Notes under the pieces: model-generated | Databases searched by the model: none | Seen by the model: the letters and a program-made list of their open reading frames with translations, nothing else | Told to the model about the DNA's origin: nothing | Shown: one piece after another, positions 10,027 to 19,467 of the stretch | Layout of the letters: each line of letters begins with the position of its first letter | How positions within the stretch are numbered: the stretch's first letter is position 1 | Position numbers and translations under genes: made by a program | From: Histomonas meleagridis | Taxonomy: Eukaryota > Parabasalia > Tritrichomonadida > Dientamoebidae | Assembly: GCA_020186115.1 (NCBI GenBank) | Contig: WSYJ01000005.1 | Location: 62,001 to 126,000, forward strand | DNA: 64,000 nt | Direction of reading: 5' to 3'

Positions 10027-11604
10027 ATGTTTTTATTTTATTTATTTATTAAAAATTCATTTCAATTTGTCTATGTTAATGATAATCGAACATTAATATT
10101 AAATAATGAAAGTGAATTGCCAAGTGATTCTGAAAATTCTCAAAAATCAGCAAAACATTTAGTCATTGAAGGAATTGACACAATACCAAATTCAGCTTTT
10201 TCACAATGGAATTCATTGTTGTCAGTTGAAATTGGTAAATCAGTTTCTACAATTGGACAAAATGCATTTTCAAGCTGTGAGAAATTGGAAATTGTCATAT
10301 TAGGAGAAGACTTAACAACAATTGGAAAATATGCATTTCAAAATTGTATTAATATAAAAAATATCACAATTCCGCAATCAGTCACATCAATAGGAATCAA
10401 TCCATTTGTATATTGTTCAAAACTTCAATTTATATATGTATCTGAAGAAAATTTATATTTTTCTAATTATGAAAATGATGGAATTTTATATGATAAAAAT
10501 ATTACAAAATTAATTTGTTATCCAATAGGTAATATAACAAATTCATTTACAATACCAAATACAGTCGCATTAATTGGAGAAAAAGCATTTGAATCATGTA
10601 ATAATATAAAAACGATAATTCTTGGCGAAAATGTTGAAACAATTGAATCTTATGCATTTTATTCATGTGGTAATTTAGAAACACTTTTTATTGGCGGGAA
10701 GGTTAATACGATTGATGAATGTGCATTTTCTTATTACTCTTCACTTAAATGTATATATTTTAATGGTGATTCATCACCATCAAAAATTGATGATAAGGCA
10801 TTTTCTAATCAAATTGAAACCATTATGGTGCCTTCATCATATAAAAACAAAACATTTGGCAAAATCAACATTACCAGAGGAACATTCGAAGAGTGCATTC
10901 CGTCAACCCAAACATTCACCAAGTCAAATGTGTTTACACGCAGCGACTCATTTTCTAACTCAGATACATTCACTAAATCAAATTCATTTTCACAAAGTAA
11001 CACATATGCACCATCAAATACATTTACCAAATCAAATTCATTTACATTATCAAATTCATTTTCGCAAAGTAAAACATTTTCAAATTCAAATTCATTTACA
11101 TCATCGAATACATTTTCAGCTTCATTTCATGTCAATGAAAATTTAACATTTTCTATAACATTAACATATTCATTAATATTTACACAAACAATTTCCATCA
11201 ATACATTATATCTGAAAAATACATATTCACTCTCATTTAAGGATTCACATTCTTTCTACATTCCGACAGATATTTTTTATTATGATTATATAATTATTCG
11301 ATATTCGACGTATTCAGTTGTTTATTCGTATTTTTATACATTTTTCCACCAAATTAATAATGAAATCATAAATATCGACAATCCAATTTCTCCAACAATT
11401 TTAATTGGCGTCATTTGTGGAACAGTTTTCATCATCTTTATTATCGTTGGAATTATTACATATTTAATTCGACGAAATAATGCAACAAAATCAGCTTCAG
11501 GAACAGAATCATTTGAGGCAAACGCACCAACAGAACAACGAAGGGAGAAGGTCGACAAAGAAATTGGAAATTTAATTCATGAAGATGAAGACCAATGGAT
11601 TTGA
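10027..11604 (+). CDS. BspA-like leucine-rich surface protein
   Basis: A 525-residue type I membrane protein. I chose the ATG at 10027, which gives a hydrophobic leader (MFLFYLFIKNSFQFVYV), over the in-frame ATG at 9511. Residues about 45-290 are Treponema-pallidum-type LRRs of 23 residues (pattern TIGxxAFxxCxxLxxIxI), the BspA-like fold that trichomonads use for surface adhesion. A non-LRR insert with an ENDGILYDK motif is normal for the family. A Ser/Thr/Asn/Phe-rich stalk of about 70 residues follows, then one membrane helix (near PTILIGVICGTVFIIFIIVG) and a charged 40-residue tail ending EDEDQWI. The tail lacks the DPF motif of the other two stalk proteins in this window. Confidence 0.88.
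   Translation: MFLFYLFIKNSFQFVYVNDNRTLILNNESELPSDSENSQKSAKHLVIEGIDTIPNSAFSQWNSLLSVEIGKSVSTIGQNAFSSCEKLEIVILGEDLTTIGKYAFQNCINIKNITIPQSVTSIGINPFVYCSKLQFIYVSEENLYFSNYENDGILYDKNITKLICYPIGNITNSFTIPNTVALIGEKAFESCNNIKTIILGENVETIESYAFYSCGNLETLFIGGKVNTIDECAFSYYSSLKCIYFNGDSSPSKIDDKAFSNQIETIMVPSSYKNKTFGKINITRGTFEECIPSTQTFTKSNVFTRSDSFSNSDTFTKSNSFSQSNTYAPSNTFTKSNSFTLSNSFSQSKTFSNSNSFTSSNTFSASFHVNENLTFSITLTYSLIFTQTISINTLYLKNTYSLSFKDSHSFYIPTDIFYYDYIIIRYSTYSVVYSYFYTFFHQINNEIINIDNPISPTILIGVICGTVFIIFIIVGIITYLIRRNNATKSASGTESFEANAPTEQRREKVDKEIGNLIHEDEDQWI
10909..11130 (+). repeat. coding repeat: xTFTxSNSF stalk
   Basis: Degenerate 18-bp periodicity encoding about a dozen hexapeptides of the form (T/S)F(T/S)xSN. 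It links the LRR domain to the membrane helix. The same stalk type occurs in the genes at 41914-45288 and 46049-47989. Confidence 0.8.
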
Positions 11605-12186
11605 CTTTATATATCACATTTATATAAATATTAATTAGTTTTATTTCGATTTTTTATTTCATACGAATTTTTGTTACATTATTCAAAACGCTCGACTTTC
11701 ATGTGATTCTTGTGTTGGAATTTGAATCATTACGCATATTAAGATAAAGATGAAGAAACATTGGTTAAATTAAAGCTAAAAATCTGAGTGTAAACACTGT
11801 AACTTATCAACAAAAAGTAAATAAACAATTGTTACGATTAAAATTCCATTTTGAAATCTGTTAAATTAGTTCTATATAAACTGTATTCCTTGATTAAAAT
11901 CAATTTTTGACAAATGAGAAGCATGTTATACTAATTACTAATGATTTGTTTATTAATATAAATATGGTCATATTTTGAAAAACTTCAATTATTGCAAATG
12001 GATGTTTATGCACGATCAATTTTTTCTTAGAATAAATGGTGGCTACGCATTAATTATGGTTTTCTATATAAAACATGAATTTAATGAATTTTATCTAATA
12101 TACTTATTTTATGGATAATTAATTGTAAAATTGTAGCAAATAGGAAAATTATAGTTTTATAAATTAAGAATATTTTATGGTAATTT
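11605..12186. other. intergenic, no gene seen
   Basis: AT-rich convergent gap between the BspA-like gene and the second ART-like gene; no open frame or repeat worth naming. Confidence 0.5.
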
Positions 12187-13221
12187 TTAAATATTATTGC
12201 TTGATTTAGTTATTTCTCCACGTTTCCTATATAAGAAAAAAATAGTTAAAACCACAATTACTATAAGAACTATTACTGAAGCAACAGATGCAATAATTAC
12301 CACATTTTTCTTGGAATTTTCTTTACTTGCTGTTGTGGTTTCATCTAAATAATATTCTGTATCTTCAGAAAGATTAAAAGGTTCCACAGAAGGTTGCAGA
12401 GGTTCTCTATATATTAATGGGCCATATGGTTCATTAATTTCTTCGAGTTCAACGAAAAATGCTCCATAAAAACCAGATGAACCCTTCATTGGAAGACAAT
12501 ATCCTTCTTCATTAATTGGGTTTATTTTACAATACATAACATATGGTTTTATTCTAACTTTAAAATGAGTTGCAGGTGGATATATTGTTTCATATAAATC
12601 ATGAGGGGATTTCAACTCTGTGAAATAACTAATTATCCTTAAATTTCTTTTTGGAATCAATTTCATTATACACGGATGTCTTTCTTTAATTACAGAACTT
12701 AACTCATAGCTACACCGTGTAAAAGATCTTGTTGAAACATAAAAGCCAGGTTTAAAATATCCAGAATTAAGGTATTTATCAACTCTATATGTTGGTTTCC
12801 CAACGGATGATTTGCTTTTATCAAATGCTCTTCTGAGAGCTTCAAAGAAACAATCTAATTTCATTGTACTTCCTGCATTGAGCTCAAGATCTAAGCTATT
12901 TGCAAGTTCTGGTAAATAAATATAGTACAAGATTGTTTTTACATCATATTCTGTTAAAGAATTATCCTCATTTTCCGACATCTCTATAAGCTTTTCTGGA
13001 GAAAAATGTTCATCATATAAATCATTTAGTTCATTTATTTTTTCTTGAGGTACAACTTTTAATATTTCGTCCATGGAACACCTAAAAACATTTTCATCAT
13101 TTGGATGATCAGTTACAGTTAAAGTATATACATTATCCAGATTATCTGTATTATCAGGAAGGAATCTTATGATTTCATCTGCCTGAATCATTATCACTAA
13201 AATACATATAAAGAATAACAT
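12187..13221 (-). CDS. type I membrane protein, ADP-ribosyltransferase-like ectodomain
   Basis: A 344-residue paralogue of the protein at 7970-8953, with the same order: signal peptide (1-14), ectodomain, membrane helix (about 307-330), short basic tail. Shared landmarks are VYTLT, DLELNAGST, CFFEALRRAFDK, YVSTRSFT (162-168), IYPPATHFKV and VELEEINEPYGP. Here the position four residues before PP is Glu211, so an Arg146/Ser163/Glu211 triad of the ART type is possible, although the first Glu of the usual ExE is Leu. If active it would modify proteins outside the cell or in an endomembrane lumen using NAD. Cys pairs (C48, C124, C170, C184, C231, C242) suggest disulphides. Assignment rests on motif order, not on a search. 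Confidence 0.62.
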   Translation of the reverse strand: MLFFICILVIMIQADEIIRFLPDNTDNLDNVYTLTVTDHPNDENVFRCSMDEILKVVPQEKINELNDLYDEHFSPEKLIEMSENEDNSLTEYDVKTILYYIYLPELANSLDLELNAGSTMKLDCFFEALRRAFDKSKSSVGKPTYRVDKYLNSGYFKPGFYVSTRSFTRCSYELSSVIKERHPCIMKLIPKRNLRIISYFTELKSPHDLYETIYPPATHFKVRIKPYVMYCKINPINEEGYCLPMKGSSGFYGAFFVELEEINEPYGPLIYREPLQPSVEPFNLSEDTEYYLDETTTASKENSKKNVVIIASVASVIVLIVIVVLTIFFLYRKRGEITKSSNNI

Positions 13222-13525
13222 TTATAAACGCAAAATAATAGTGAAACTTTTAATTTAAATAGTGGTTTAAACCTTATTGTATAATTTAAAGTTGAAATAC
13301 ATATATTAAAACATTTATAATTAATCGAATAAGTCAAATTAAATTCTCCTAAAGTTAATCATTTAAACAGTAATATAAAAGCATCTAAATTTTAACACAT
13401 ATTAAAGCTCATTAAGCAGTATATTTTAAAATGTTTAATAATCTTTTCCAAAAATTTTATATTCGAATGATTTCACACGACAAAATATTACAAAAACGAA
13501 GATCAAATTCATAATTTATATAAAT
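13222..13525. other. intergenic, no gene seen
   Basis: About 300 bp of AT-rich DNA between two minus-strand genes, containing the promoter of the ART-like gene; nothing else identified. Confidence 0.5.
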
Positions 13526-14524
13526 TTATAATTGAATTCTGTTTTGATTTACGCTCATTTCCATTATATTTATCTGTTTTTCGCACGTTGCTGCTATTAA
13601 GTTCTGTCCAATATTAAATGACTCGATCGGCAGCTCGTACTGATTTATCATGTTCGCCTTCAGCTTCACGATGTTTTCGGCCATCGATGATTGATATATA
13701 TAACCTTTATTATCGGACGTAAAGAGCACATTATCGATCATATTCGACCACTTCAGACATGTCAAGTTTCCGATGTGCTCATTGCAAAATCCGCACGGAA
13801 CACCTGATCGACGAGTATCAATCACAACAACATAATTAGAATCTTTAGAAAACGTCGCAACTTTAAAGTTATCAATGGGCGAAACACTAACTCGCATCAA
13901 TGGCATCGCAGATTGGTAATAGATAAATGACGATTGGAGATCGCGTAAGTCAAAAAGACGCATGGAACCATCAAAGTCAACAGTAATAAAGGACGTGGGC
14001 CCGCAAAATTGGATATCATGAATGGGATGATCATGTGCAATTATTCGTGTAACAACTTGGCCTGACATAAGATCAACGGCTGTGACAGAACCATTACAGG
14101 AACCAACTATGACAAGAGATTGATCATATAATGACCAATCTTGACAAGTGATTGGATCTTTGGTGGTACTAACATCAATTTCACCCATTAAATTAATCCC
14201 ATCAAGTGAGATCTTCCATAATTTTAAAGTGTCCCCACATGTAATAAGGGAATCAAAAGAATCATTTGAACCTATTGATGAAAATAAACATGATGTTTGT
14301 GGAAACTTTACTGGAGCTTCAGATTCTTCAATAATGGAGGGACCAACGATTCGGAATATTTTGATCCTATTTTGCTCTTGTTGAAATGATGCAACTGCAA
14401 GTCTTAATTCTTTTGAGAATGGTGAATTGAAAGAAAGACTAAAAGGATTGAATTGTAAGGGAACTTTAGTTTGAGAAACAATTTTTCGTTGGAATACTGG
14501 TGCTCCAAATGGGTTTAATTGCAT
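13526..14524 (-). CDS. WD40 protein of the DCAF7/WDR68 (AN11/TTG1) family
   Basis: A 332-residue WD40 propeller, close to the 342 residues of human DCAF7. Family landmarks are visible: LRLAVASFQQEQN near residue 40, TGQVVTRIIAHDHPIHDI, DGSMRLFDLRDL, the Ile/Tyr-Tyr strand after it, and VVVIDTRRSGVP followed by HIGNLTCLKWS. In other eukaryotes this protein is a scaffold for DYRK/HIPK kinases and a substrate receptor of CUL4-DDB1, acting in nucleus and cytoplasm. The start at 14524 has two AACGG/CCGTT-type elements 50-75 nt upstream. There is no unusual insertion or loss. Confidence 0.85.
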   Translation of the reverse strand: MQLNPFGAPVFQRKIVSQTKVPLQFNPFSLSFNSPFSKELRLAVASFQQEQNRIKIFRIVGPSIIEESEAPVKFPQTSCLFSSIGSNDSFDSLITCGDTLKLWKISLDGINLMGEIDVSTTKDPITCQDWSLYDQSLVIVGSCNGSVTAVDLMSGQVVTRIIAHDHPIHDIQFCGPTSFITVDFDGSMRLFDLRDLQSSFIYYQSAMPLMRVSVSPIDNFKVATFSKDSNYVVVIDTRRSGVPCGFCNEHIGNLTCLKWSNMIDNVLFTSDNKGYIYQSSMAENIVKLKANMINQYELPIESFNIGQNLIAATCEKQINIMEMSVNQNRIQL

Positions 14525-14898
14525 TTAAATGTTTAATTGTGCTTTTCAATGGTGTACACAGAACATTTGTTATAAAACCGCCAATATTATAACGGTTACA
14601 AGCAAAAAATAAACGTTTCCATACGGGGTGGTCCGAAAACAAAATTCAAAATTTTAATGTTCATCTGAAAGAATTCGTCTGTAATTTCTTCGACAATTTG
14701 ATAAATAAAGTATTCTATTTTGATTTTTATTTGTATATCATATGAAATTTGAATTATCCAAAATTAAAATTAATAATCATTTCCATTCATATCCTCTTAT
14801 TTTTATCCTTATGGCTTGGCTAAATCATAAGAAATTCTTAGATTTTTCCAATTTTAAAAATTATTGACATTGAGTATGTGTTTCAAATTTTTATTTAT
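14525..14898. promoter_or_regulatory. intergenic with AACGG/CCG elements
   Basis: Space between two minus-strand genes. Read on the minus strand, ACCGTTATAA (14590-14598) and GGCGGTTTTA (14574-14583) lie upstream of the WD40 start. GGGGTGGTCC at 14626 recalls the mariner terminus, but the match is too short to call. Confidence 0.4.
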
Positions 14899-16026
14899 TT
14901 ATATTTTTTGATATGCTCCTGTAAACAATATTGTTCCATCCTTATGTGCAATCGAATAAAAGAAAGGATGATTCGCTATGAAATCAATAGGCTCTTCATC
15001 GAACATGACTCCACATTCATCTGCAAATGCAGCTGTTGCAGCTGCAGCAACTGTACCATCTTCATTTACTTCAATAAAAGCTTTTTGCTTTATTTCGGAA
15101 ATGAAAACGTAATTTGGATTTGTCACAAATACTTCTTTTATCCCTAAATTACTTAATACGTCATTAAGTGACGCATCCCATTCATGTTTAAACTTTGGTA
15201 TTTGCACACAAACTTTTTCTTTTTGAAGATTCTTTATATAATTTTCATAATTTAATAATAATGAATCTTTCAAATGATTAAAAGAAGTAATATCTTTTTG
15301 CTTGGGAAGAAATATATACATACGAAATCCATCATTATATTCCATACAAAGAAGTTGAAGATCGGAATTTTGATAATACAAAAAATCAGAAATTTGTATC
15401 ATCAATTCAGTTTCTTGTGTGGTACCATCAAAATGATAAAATGTTTGCTTTTTGGTTTCGTTAAGGTCAAATTTAGAAATCCATTCTGATTTGAAGTAAA
15501 TAGCATTAGTGATAACATATTTACAATCAATAAGATTATCTGGAGAAAGAAGATTTTTAATGCATCCTTCAGTTATATCAGATACTTTCTCATTGATTTG
15601 ATCACAACCAGGTTGAGGAAATTCAACAGGCGTGATTTCAATTCCGAATTTCATGAGTGGCTCGAAGAGCTTTGGATTATAATTTTGGCTATTTGGCCAT
15701 ATGTTATTACCACTTTTGATTGCAGTTTTGGTCGCAGACTTTTCAATCTTTTTGGCTAGATTGATTATGGAATTAAGAATATCATCTGGCGTCAAATCAG
15801 ATTGTAACTTGAATGAATCTAGGATTTCTTTTCGTGAAGATTCTGAACACACAGAAGCCACCATCATGAGGGTTACATAAGCTGAGTATGGAGAAAAAAT
15901 TAAGTTTTCATTCTCTTTTAAGAGAGTTGAAAGCATCATAAAAGATAGAAGATTAGCTGGTTCACAATCAACTTCTTTGAGATTAGCTTGGTCAACATGG
16001 GACAATGAAGATGAAGAAATTCCCAT
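14899..16026 (-). CDS. serpin (serine protease inhibitor), probably cytosolic/myristoylated
   Basis: A full-length 375-residue serpin. Features: N-terminal helices with LIFSPYSAYVTLMMVA, the shutter strand VITNAIYFKSEW, and the conserved C-terminal block FIEVNEDGT-VAAAATAAF followed by IDFIANHPFFYSI. The hinge (NEDGTVAAAAT) has the small residues needed for loop insertion, so an inhibitory mechanism is likely. Counting from the hinge Glu as P17, P1 is around Cys-Gly, but this is approximate. There is no signal peptide. The protein starts MGISSSS, a good N-myristoylation site, so it probably works at the cytosolic membrane face against an endogenous cysteine or serine protease. Confidence 0.92.
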   Translation of the reverse strand: MGISSSSLSHVDQANLKEVDCEPANLLSFMMLSTLLKENENLIFSPYSAYVTLMMVASVCSESSRKEILDSFKLQSDLTPDDILNSIINLAKKIEKSATKTAIKSGNNIWPNSQNYNPKLFEPLMKFGIEITPVEFPQPGCDQINEKVSDITEGCIKNLLSPDNLIDCKYVITNAIYFKSEWISKFDLNETKKQTFYHFDGTTQETELMIQISDFLYYQNSDLQLLCMEYNDGFRMYIFLPKQKDITSFNHLKDSLLLNYENYIKNLQKEKVCVQIPKFKHEWDASLNDVLSNLGIKEVFVTNPNYVFISEIKQKAFIEVNEDGTVAAAATAAFADECGVMFDEEPIDFIANHPFFYSIAHKDGTILFTGAYQKI

Positions 16027-16656
16027 TTTACATTTGCAAAAAACCCTCAGCTAGGGGATCAGGCAATTTTAAATGCTGAGTTTTGAGCTCTCGATCTGAT
16101 CAATTTTTCTCTTTTTTTGAAAATTTTTGAAAATGCTTTCTAATGATAAAACCATTTAAGGACTTCAAAGCAAATAGCAAACTTCATTTTGGTTACAGTC
16201 CTGGACATCAAAAAGCACCCATTGGCCAACAGGTTTTGGTTGATAAAAATCGATAAATAAACGGTTTTGGTCGGTTAAAAACCATTCAAAAATTTCGTAC
16301 GAAATTTCGTTCGTTTTTATATAATCATTCCTATTGACTTAGTCTTCTAACATGAAAACTAGGGGGGATCTTTATCCAATAACGTCTTCTCATTCAATCC
16401 AGGAATTTTCGATAAAAAATCGATTTTTTCAATAAAAAAGTGGCTTTTATCGAGTTTATCGATTTAATCGAGATTCAAACCGTTATTAACCGATTTTTAT
16501 CGATAAAAAAGTGACTCGTATCAAAAATTAATCGATTAACCGTGGGCCAACCCTAAGTACCAACAGGAAAATGTTTTTATTATTCCTCTGTACACTCGAC
16601 TTTTTGAATGGGGACCGTTTATCATCTATCAAAATACGGTTGTCGATAGGGTTGGG
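16027..16656. other. intergenic with ATCGAT-rich repeat
   Basis: About 630 bp between divergent genes. The middle part (about 16190-16545) is a degenerate repeat described separately. CCGTTTATC at 16615-16623 lies about 40 nt before the GTPase ATG and is a candidate promoter element. Confidence 0.5.
16190..16545. repeat. degenerate palindromic repeat (TTTTTATCGAT / AACCGRTTA), MITE-like
   Basis: The stretch is built from many imperfect copies of ATCGAT, TTTATCGATAAAAA and CGGTTAA words in both orientations. One edge carries GTGGGCCAACCCTAAG, which resembles hAT-type terminal sequences read inverted. No open frame is present. No matching far terminus or target duplication was found, so it is only a candidate for a non-autonomous element remnant. 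Confidence 0.4.
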
Positions 16657-17259
16657 ATGAATAGCTTGGATCTTATTGTGCACAATATAATAATTTTGGG
16701 GTCTGATTTTACTGGAAAAAGATCACTCAAACATGCTTTGGGTTGTCATGGCTTGTGCTTGAGTGCCCCACGTGAGACAGAATTAGAAGTCCATTTTAGC
16801 CTTGAAGTTGACGGAGTTACTCACCCTATTGTGGTTGACTATTCACGCGATATTAGAAAAAAAGATGGAGAGATTGCTTGGACTTTATTTCCTTTTGAAT
16901 ATGGATATTCGGGCATCATGATAATATATTCAATCGAAGACCTTGAAACATTCAAAACTGTTGAAAAACGATGCCAATCAATACGCGAATATTATGGTTA
17001 TGATGTACCAATAATTGTTATTGGAAACAAAATTGATCTCGAAGAAACAAGATGTGTAAGCACTGAAGAAGGTGAAAAACTTGCTCAAAAGTTTGGCGCT
17101 GATTTTATTGAAATTTCTATCAAAAATTTCCAGAATGTTAAAGAAGCATATATCATTCTCGTAAGAAAGATAAGAGAATACGCAAAAAATATTATTGTTC
17201 AGAAAGAGCTCAAACACCAACAAAACAAAGAAAAAGCAAACATCATAAAGTTTGTATGA
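16657..17259 (+). CDS. divergent Ras-like small GTPase, degenerate P-loop
   Basis: A 200-residue protein with the Ras-superfamily layout. The P-loop is GSDFTGKRSL where GxxxxGKS/T is expected, so the Mg-binding Ser/Thr is Arg. The switch II DxxG is replaced by DYSRDI. The base-specificity motif GNKID is intact, and ISIK stands where ETSAK is expected. The C-terminus is basic but has no CaaX cysteine. It may bind nucleotide weakly or act as a constitutive pseudo-GTPase. The start gives a standard beta-1 strand (VHNIIILGSD). A coiled-coil gene follows 75 bp downstream on the same strand. Confidence 0.8.
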   Translation: MNSLDLIVHNIIILGSDFTGKRSLKHALGCHGLCLSAPRETELEVHFSLEVDGVTHPIVVDYSRDIRKKDGEIAWTLFPFEYGYSGIMIIYSIEDLETFKTVEKRCQSIREYYGYDVPIIVIGNKIDLEETRCVSTEEGEKLAQKFGADFIEISIKNFQNVKEAYIILVRKIREYAKNIIVQKELKHQQNKEKANIIKFV

Positions 17260-17334
17260 TGTCATGATAAAAGTAAACTGTTGAAAAATTTTGTTATTAT
17301 ACGATTAAATTTAATTCAATTTTGATTTAAAAAA

Positions 17335-17724
17335 ATGTCAACACTTAGTCAAACAAATCCAATCGAAGAATTCGAATACTCAAAACTTGTAATAGAAAAC
17401 GAAAAACTTAAGCGTGAAAACAACGAATTAAAAAAAGAACTTGAAAGTCAAAAAAGATTTAATGAAGATATTTCAATACTTCTTAAAGAAGAAAGAAAAA
17501 ACACTAAGCATAAAAAGGCCATCATCCGTGATCTGAAATACACCAAGCAGAAATATCATGAAGAAATTAACAAATTAAATAATCAAATTCTCATTTCAAA
17601 CAATAGTTCAAATTCTCAGTCAATGCTTACCGATAACTCTGATCGTGACAAGCTTGAGAAAGCATATGCACTTATTGGAGAACTTTATCTTCAAAACAAG
17701 AAATTAATGGAATTGATTGAATAG
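17335..17724 (+). CDS. coiled-coil protein, 129 residues
   Basis: A small, highly charged protein predicted to be almost entirely coiled coil, with heptads through residues 20-90 (ENEKLKRENNELKKELESQ) and a final helix (EKAYALIGELYLQNKKLMELIE). A Ser/Asn linker (SNNSSNSQS) separates the two helices. No family name can be given. Its stop is 10 bp from the convergent stop of the Sec23/24-like gene. Confidence 0.7.
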   Translation: MSTLSQTNPIEEFEYSKLVIENEKLKRENNELKKELESQKRFNEDISILLKEERKNTKHKKAIIRDLKYTKQKYHEEINKLNNQILISNNSSNSQSMLTDNSDRDKLEKAYALIGELYLQNKKLMELIE

Positions 17725-17734
17725 TATTTTACAA

Positions 17735-19390
17735 TTATTTTTTGGCCATTTCTACGAAAACTTTTTCATAGATTGGCAATAATGTTTTGAACTCGTTTGG
17801 TATTTTATCACCGACTGGCAAAAATACTTCCATTTGCATCTGTCTTTTTCTTGCCTCCTTTGAAGGTCCTTTTTCCTTTGGATTTCTTTCTTCGTACACT
17901 CCGTTGAACGATTCACACATCCCGGACTGTATTTTCGGTATCATAGATAACATATTTGGTGATGAGTTGCATATTAAATCTATATATCTAAACGAATCTT
18001 CTTTTTTCTCATTGAGCGCTTTCATTGCTTCGAATGAACAAACTGCTTTCCTTAACTCTTCGTTTGGTTTTGCGCCGATTTGATTTTCAAGAAGCGCTGC
18101 AGTTCGAACAAGACTTGGCATAACTTCTCGCGTCGTCTTTCCAACAACTTTACGAGCCCAAAATAATAATATGTCATTCCATTGTATCGAGTTAATAATA
18201 TCTGTGATGTTTTCCGTGGTTGGTATACTGATTGATTGAACACGCATTATTAGTTCGGAAATATTTCCCGTATACCGAATATACTTAGAGACAAATTGAA
18301 AATAGGAAGAATCAGAACGCGTGAATTCTGGCGTGATTTCAAATACAAAAGGATAAGATTTTGTTATACAAACAGGAAGAAAAACCGTTTGCGAGTTTGA
18401 ATCAATAAATGGTCGCATTGGCTTAAGCCATGTAAGACGCGCACCCTTGGATTTGTACTTGAGAACCATCTGGAATTTGCACTCTTGACCTAGGAAATGA
18501 ATTGCTTGAAGTGAAATATTTTCTTCAGATAATTCAATTAATGACCCGGGTAGTTCAGATGCAAACTTGATTGCATATTGATTTACTTTGTTGACTATAA
18601 AATCGAAGCGGATTGGTGATATCCTGATTGGTTCAAGATCAATTGTCTTTCGAGTAATTTCATTAACGATTGAAAAAAAGCGGATTGAAGCATTTGATAA
18701 AAAAGAAGAGAACATTTGCGCTAGTACAGCACACTTCTTGTGAGGATCCGAATCTTTTGATGGAATTAAATTATCTATTGTTCTTTCAGCTGAGGCTGAA
18801 TTTTTGGATGTGAAATAGAAATGTGAAAGATCAAGCCCAATAAGTGATTCTACCGAAGGAAAGTTTGTAATTGATGCTTGAAGAAGACAATTAAGTACAT
18901 TTTCATGAATTTCAGATTGATCCATTTGTGGTGGTGTAAGTAATGAAAGTGGAAATTCGTCTGAGCCAATAATAACAAAACATTTTGAATTTTCAGGAAG
19001 ATGTCTTAATAATGAAATGGCAAATAATTTGGCTTTTGTAATATCAGATGAATTAAAGCCAAGAGAAATGTAAATAATAAAGGCTTGATCTGAATCATTT
19101 CTTGATTCCAAAATTATTTCAAAATCATTTTGTTGCGCTTGAACAAAGTTTTCTGAATGTTTTATTAAATTTTCAGTTCCACAAAATTGGCATTTCCATT
19201 TATTTGATTCTATTTGTGAAAAATTAGAAAAAAATGAATGGCATCTTGAACATGAAATTAAATCACTTTCCTTACAAGATATTCTTTGAGGACTATCACC
19301 AGAAGTTGGAGTCAATGTAATTGCATATGGGATACGAATTTGCTTCCGAATAGCTTCTGTTTTTGGCAGGAAATTTGTTGTTTTGAACAT
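17735..19390 (-). CDS. Sec23/Sec24-family COPII coat protein, divergent
   Basis: A 551-residue protein with the N-terminal zinc finger of the Sec23/24 family (CSRCHSFF...KWKCQFCGTEN, residues about 47-72). It is followed by a von-Willebrand-type trunk (AFIIYISLGF, CFVIIGSDEFPLSLLTPP), a beta-sandwich region and a C-terminal helical part. LTPP and the zinc-finger position favour Sec23 over Sec24. Sec23 is normally about 765 residues, so this protein is short and has lost most of the gelsolin-like C-terminus. It would act at ER exit sites. The divergent partner at 19468 shares the 77-bp promoter. Confidence 0.75.
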   Translation of the reverse strand: MFKTTNFLPKTEAIRKQIRIPYAITLTPTSGDSPQRISCKESDLISCSRCHSFFSNFSQIESNKWKCQFCGTENLIKHSENFVQAQQNDFEIILESRNDSDQAFIIYISLGFNSSDITKAKLFAISLLRHLPENSKCFVIIGSDEFPLSLLTPPQMDQSEIHENVLNCLLQASITNFPSVESLIGLDLSHFYFTSKNSASAERTIDNLIPSKDSDPHKKCAVLAQMFSSFLSNASIRFFSIVNEITRKTIDLEPIRISPIRFDFIVNKVNQYAIKFASELPGSLIELSEENISLQAIHFLGQECKFQMVLKYKSKGARLTWLKPMRPFIDSNSQTVFLPVCITKSYPFVFEITPEFTRSDSSYFQFVSKYIRYTGNISELIMRVQSISIPTTENITDIINSIQWNDILLFWARKVVGKTTREVMPSLVRTAALLENQIGAKPNEELRKAVCSFEAMKALNEKKEDSFRYIDLICNSSPNMLSMIPKIQSGMCESFNGVYEERNPKEKGPSKEARKRQMQMEVFLPVGDKIPNEFKTLLPIYEKVFVEMAKK

Positions 19391-19467
19391 TAGGAATTTT
19401 TTTAACGGCTTTTTGCACCATTTAAGGGAAACCGTTTATTAGGAATTGACCAAAAATTTATTTTAAA
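19391..19467. promoter_or_regulatory. bidirectional promoter with paired CCGTT elements
   Basis: Only 77 bp separate two divergent starts. It holds TTAACGGC at 19402-19409 (GCCGTTAA for the minus gene) and ACCGTTTA at 19431-19438 (for the plus gene), each about 12-36 nt from its ATG. No other conserved word is obvious. Confidence 0.5.
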
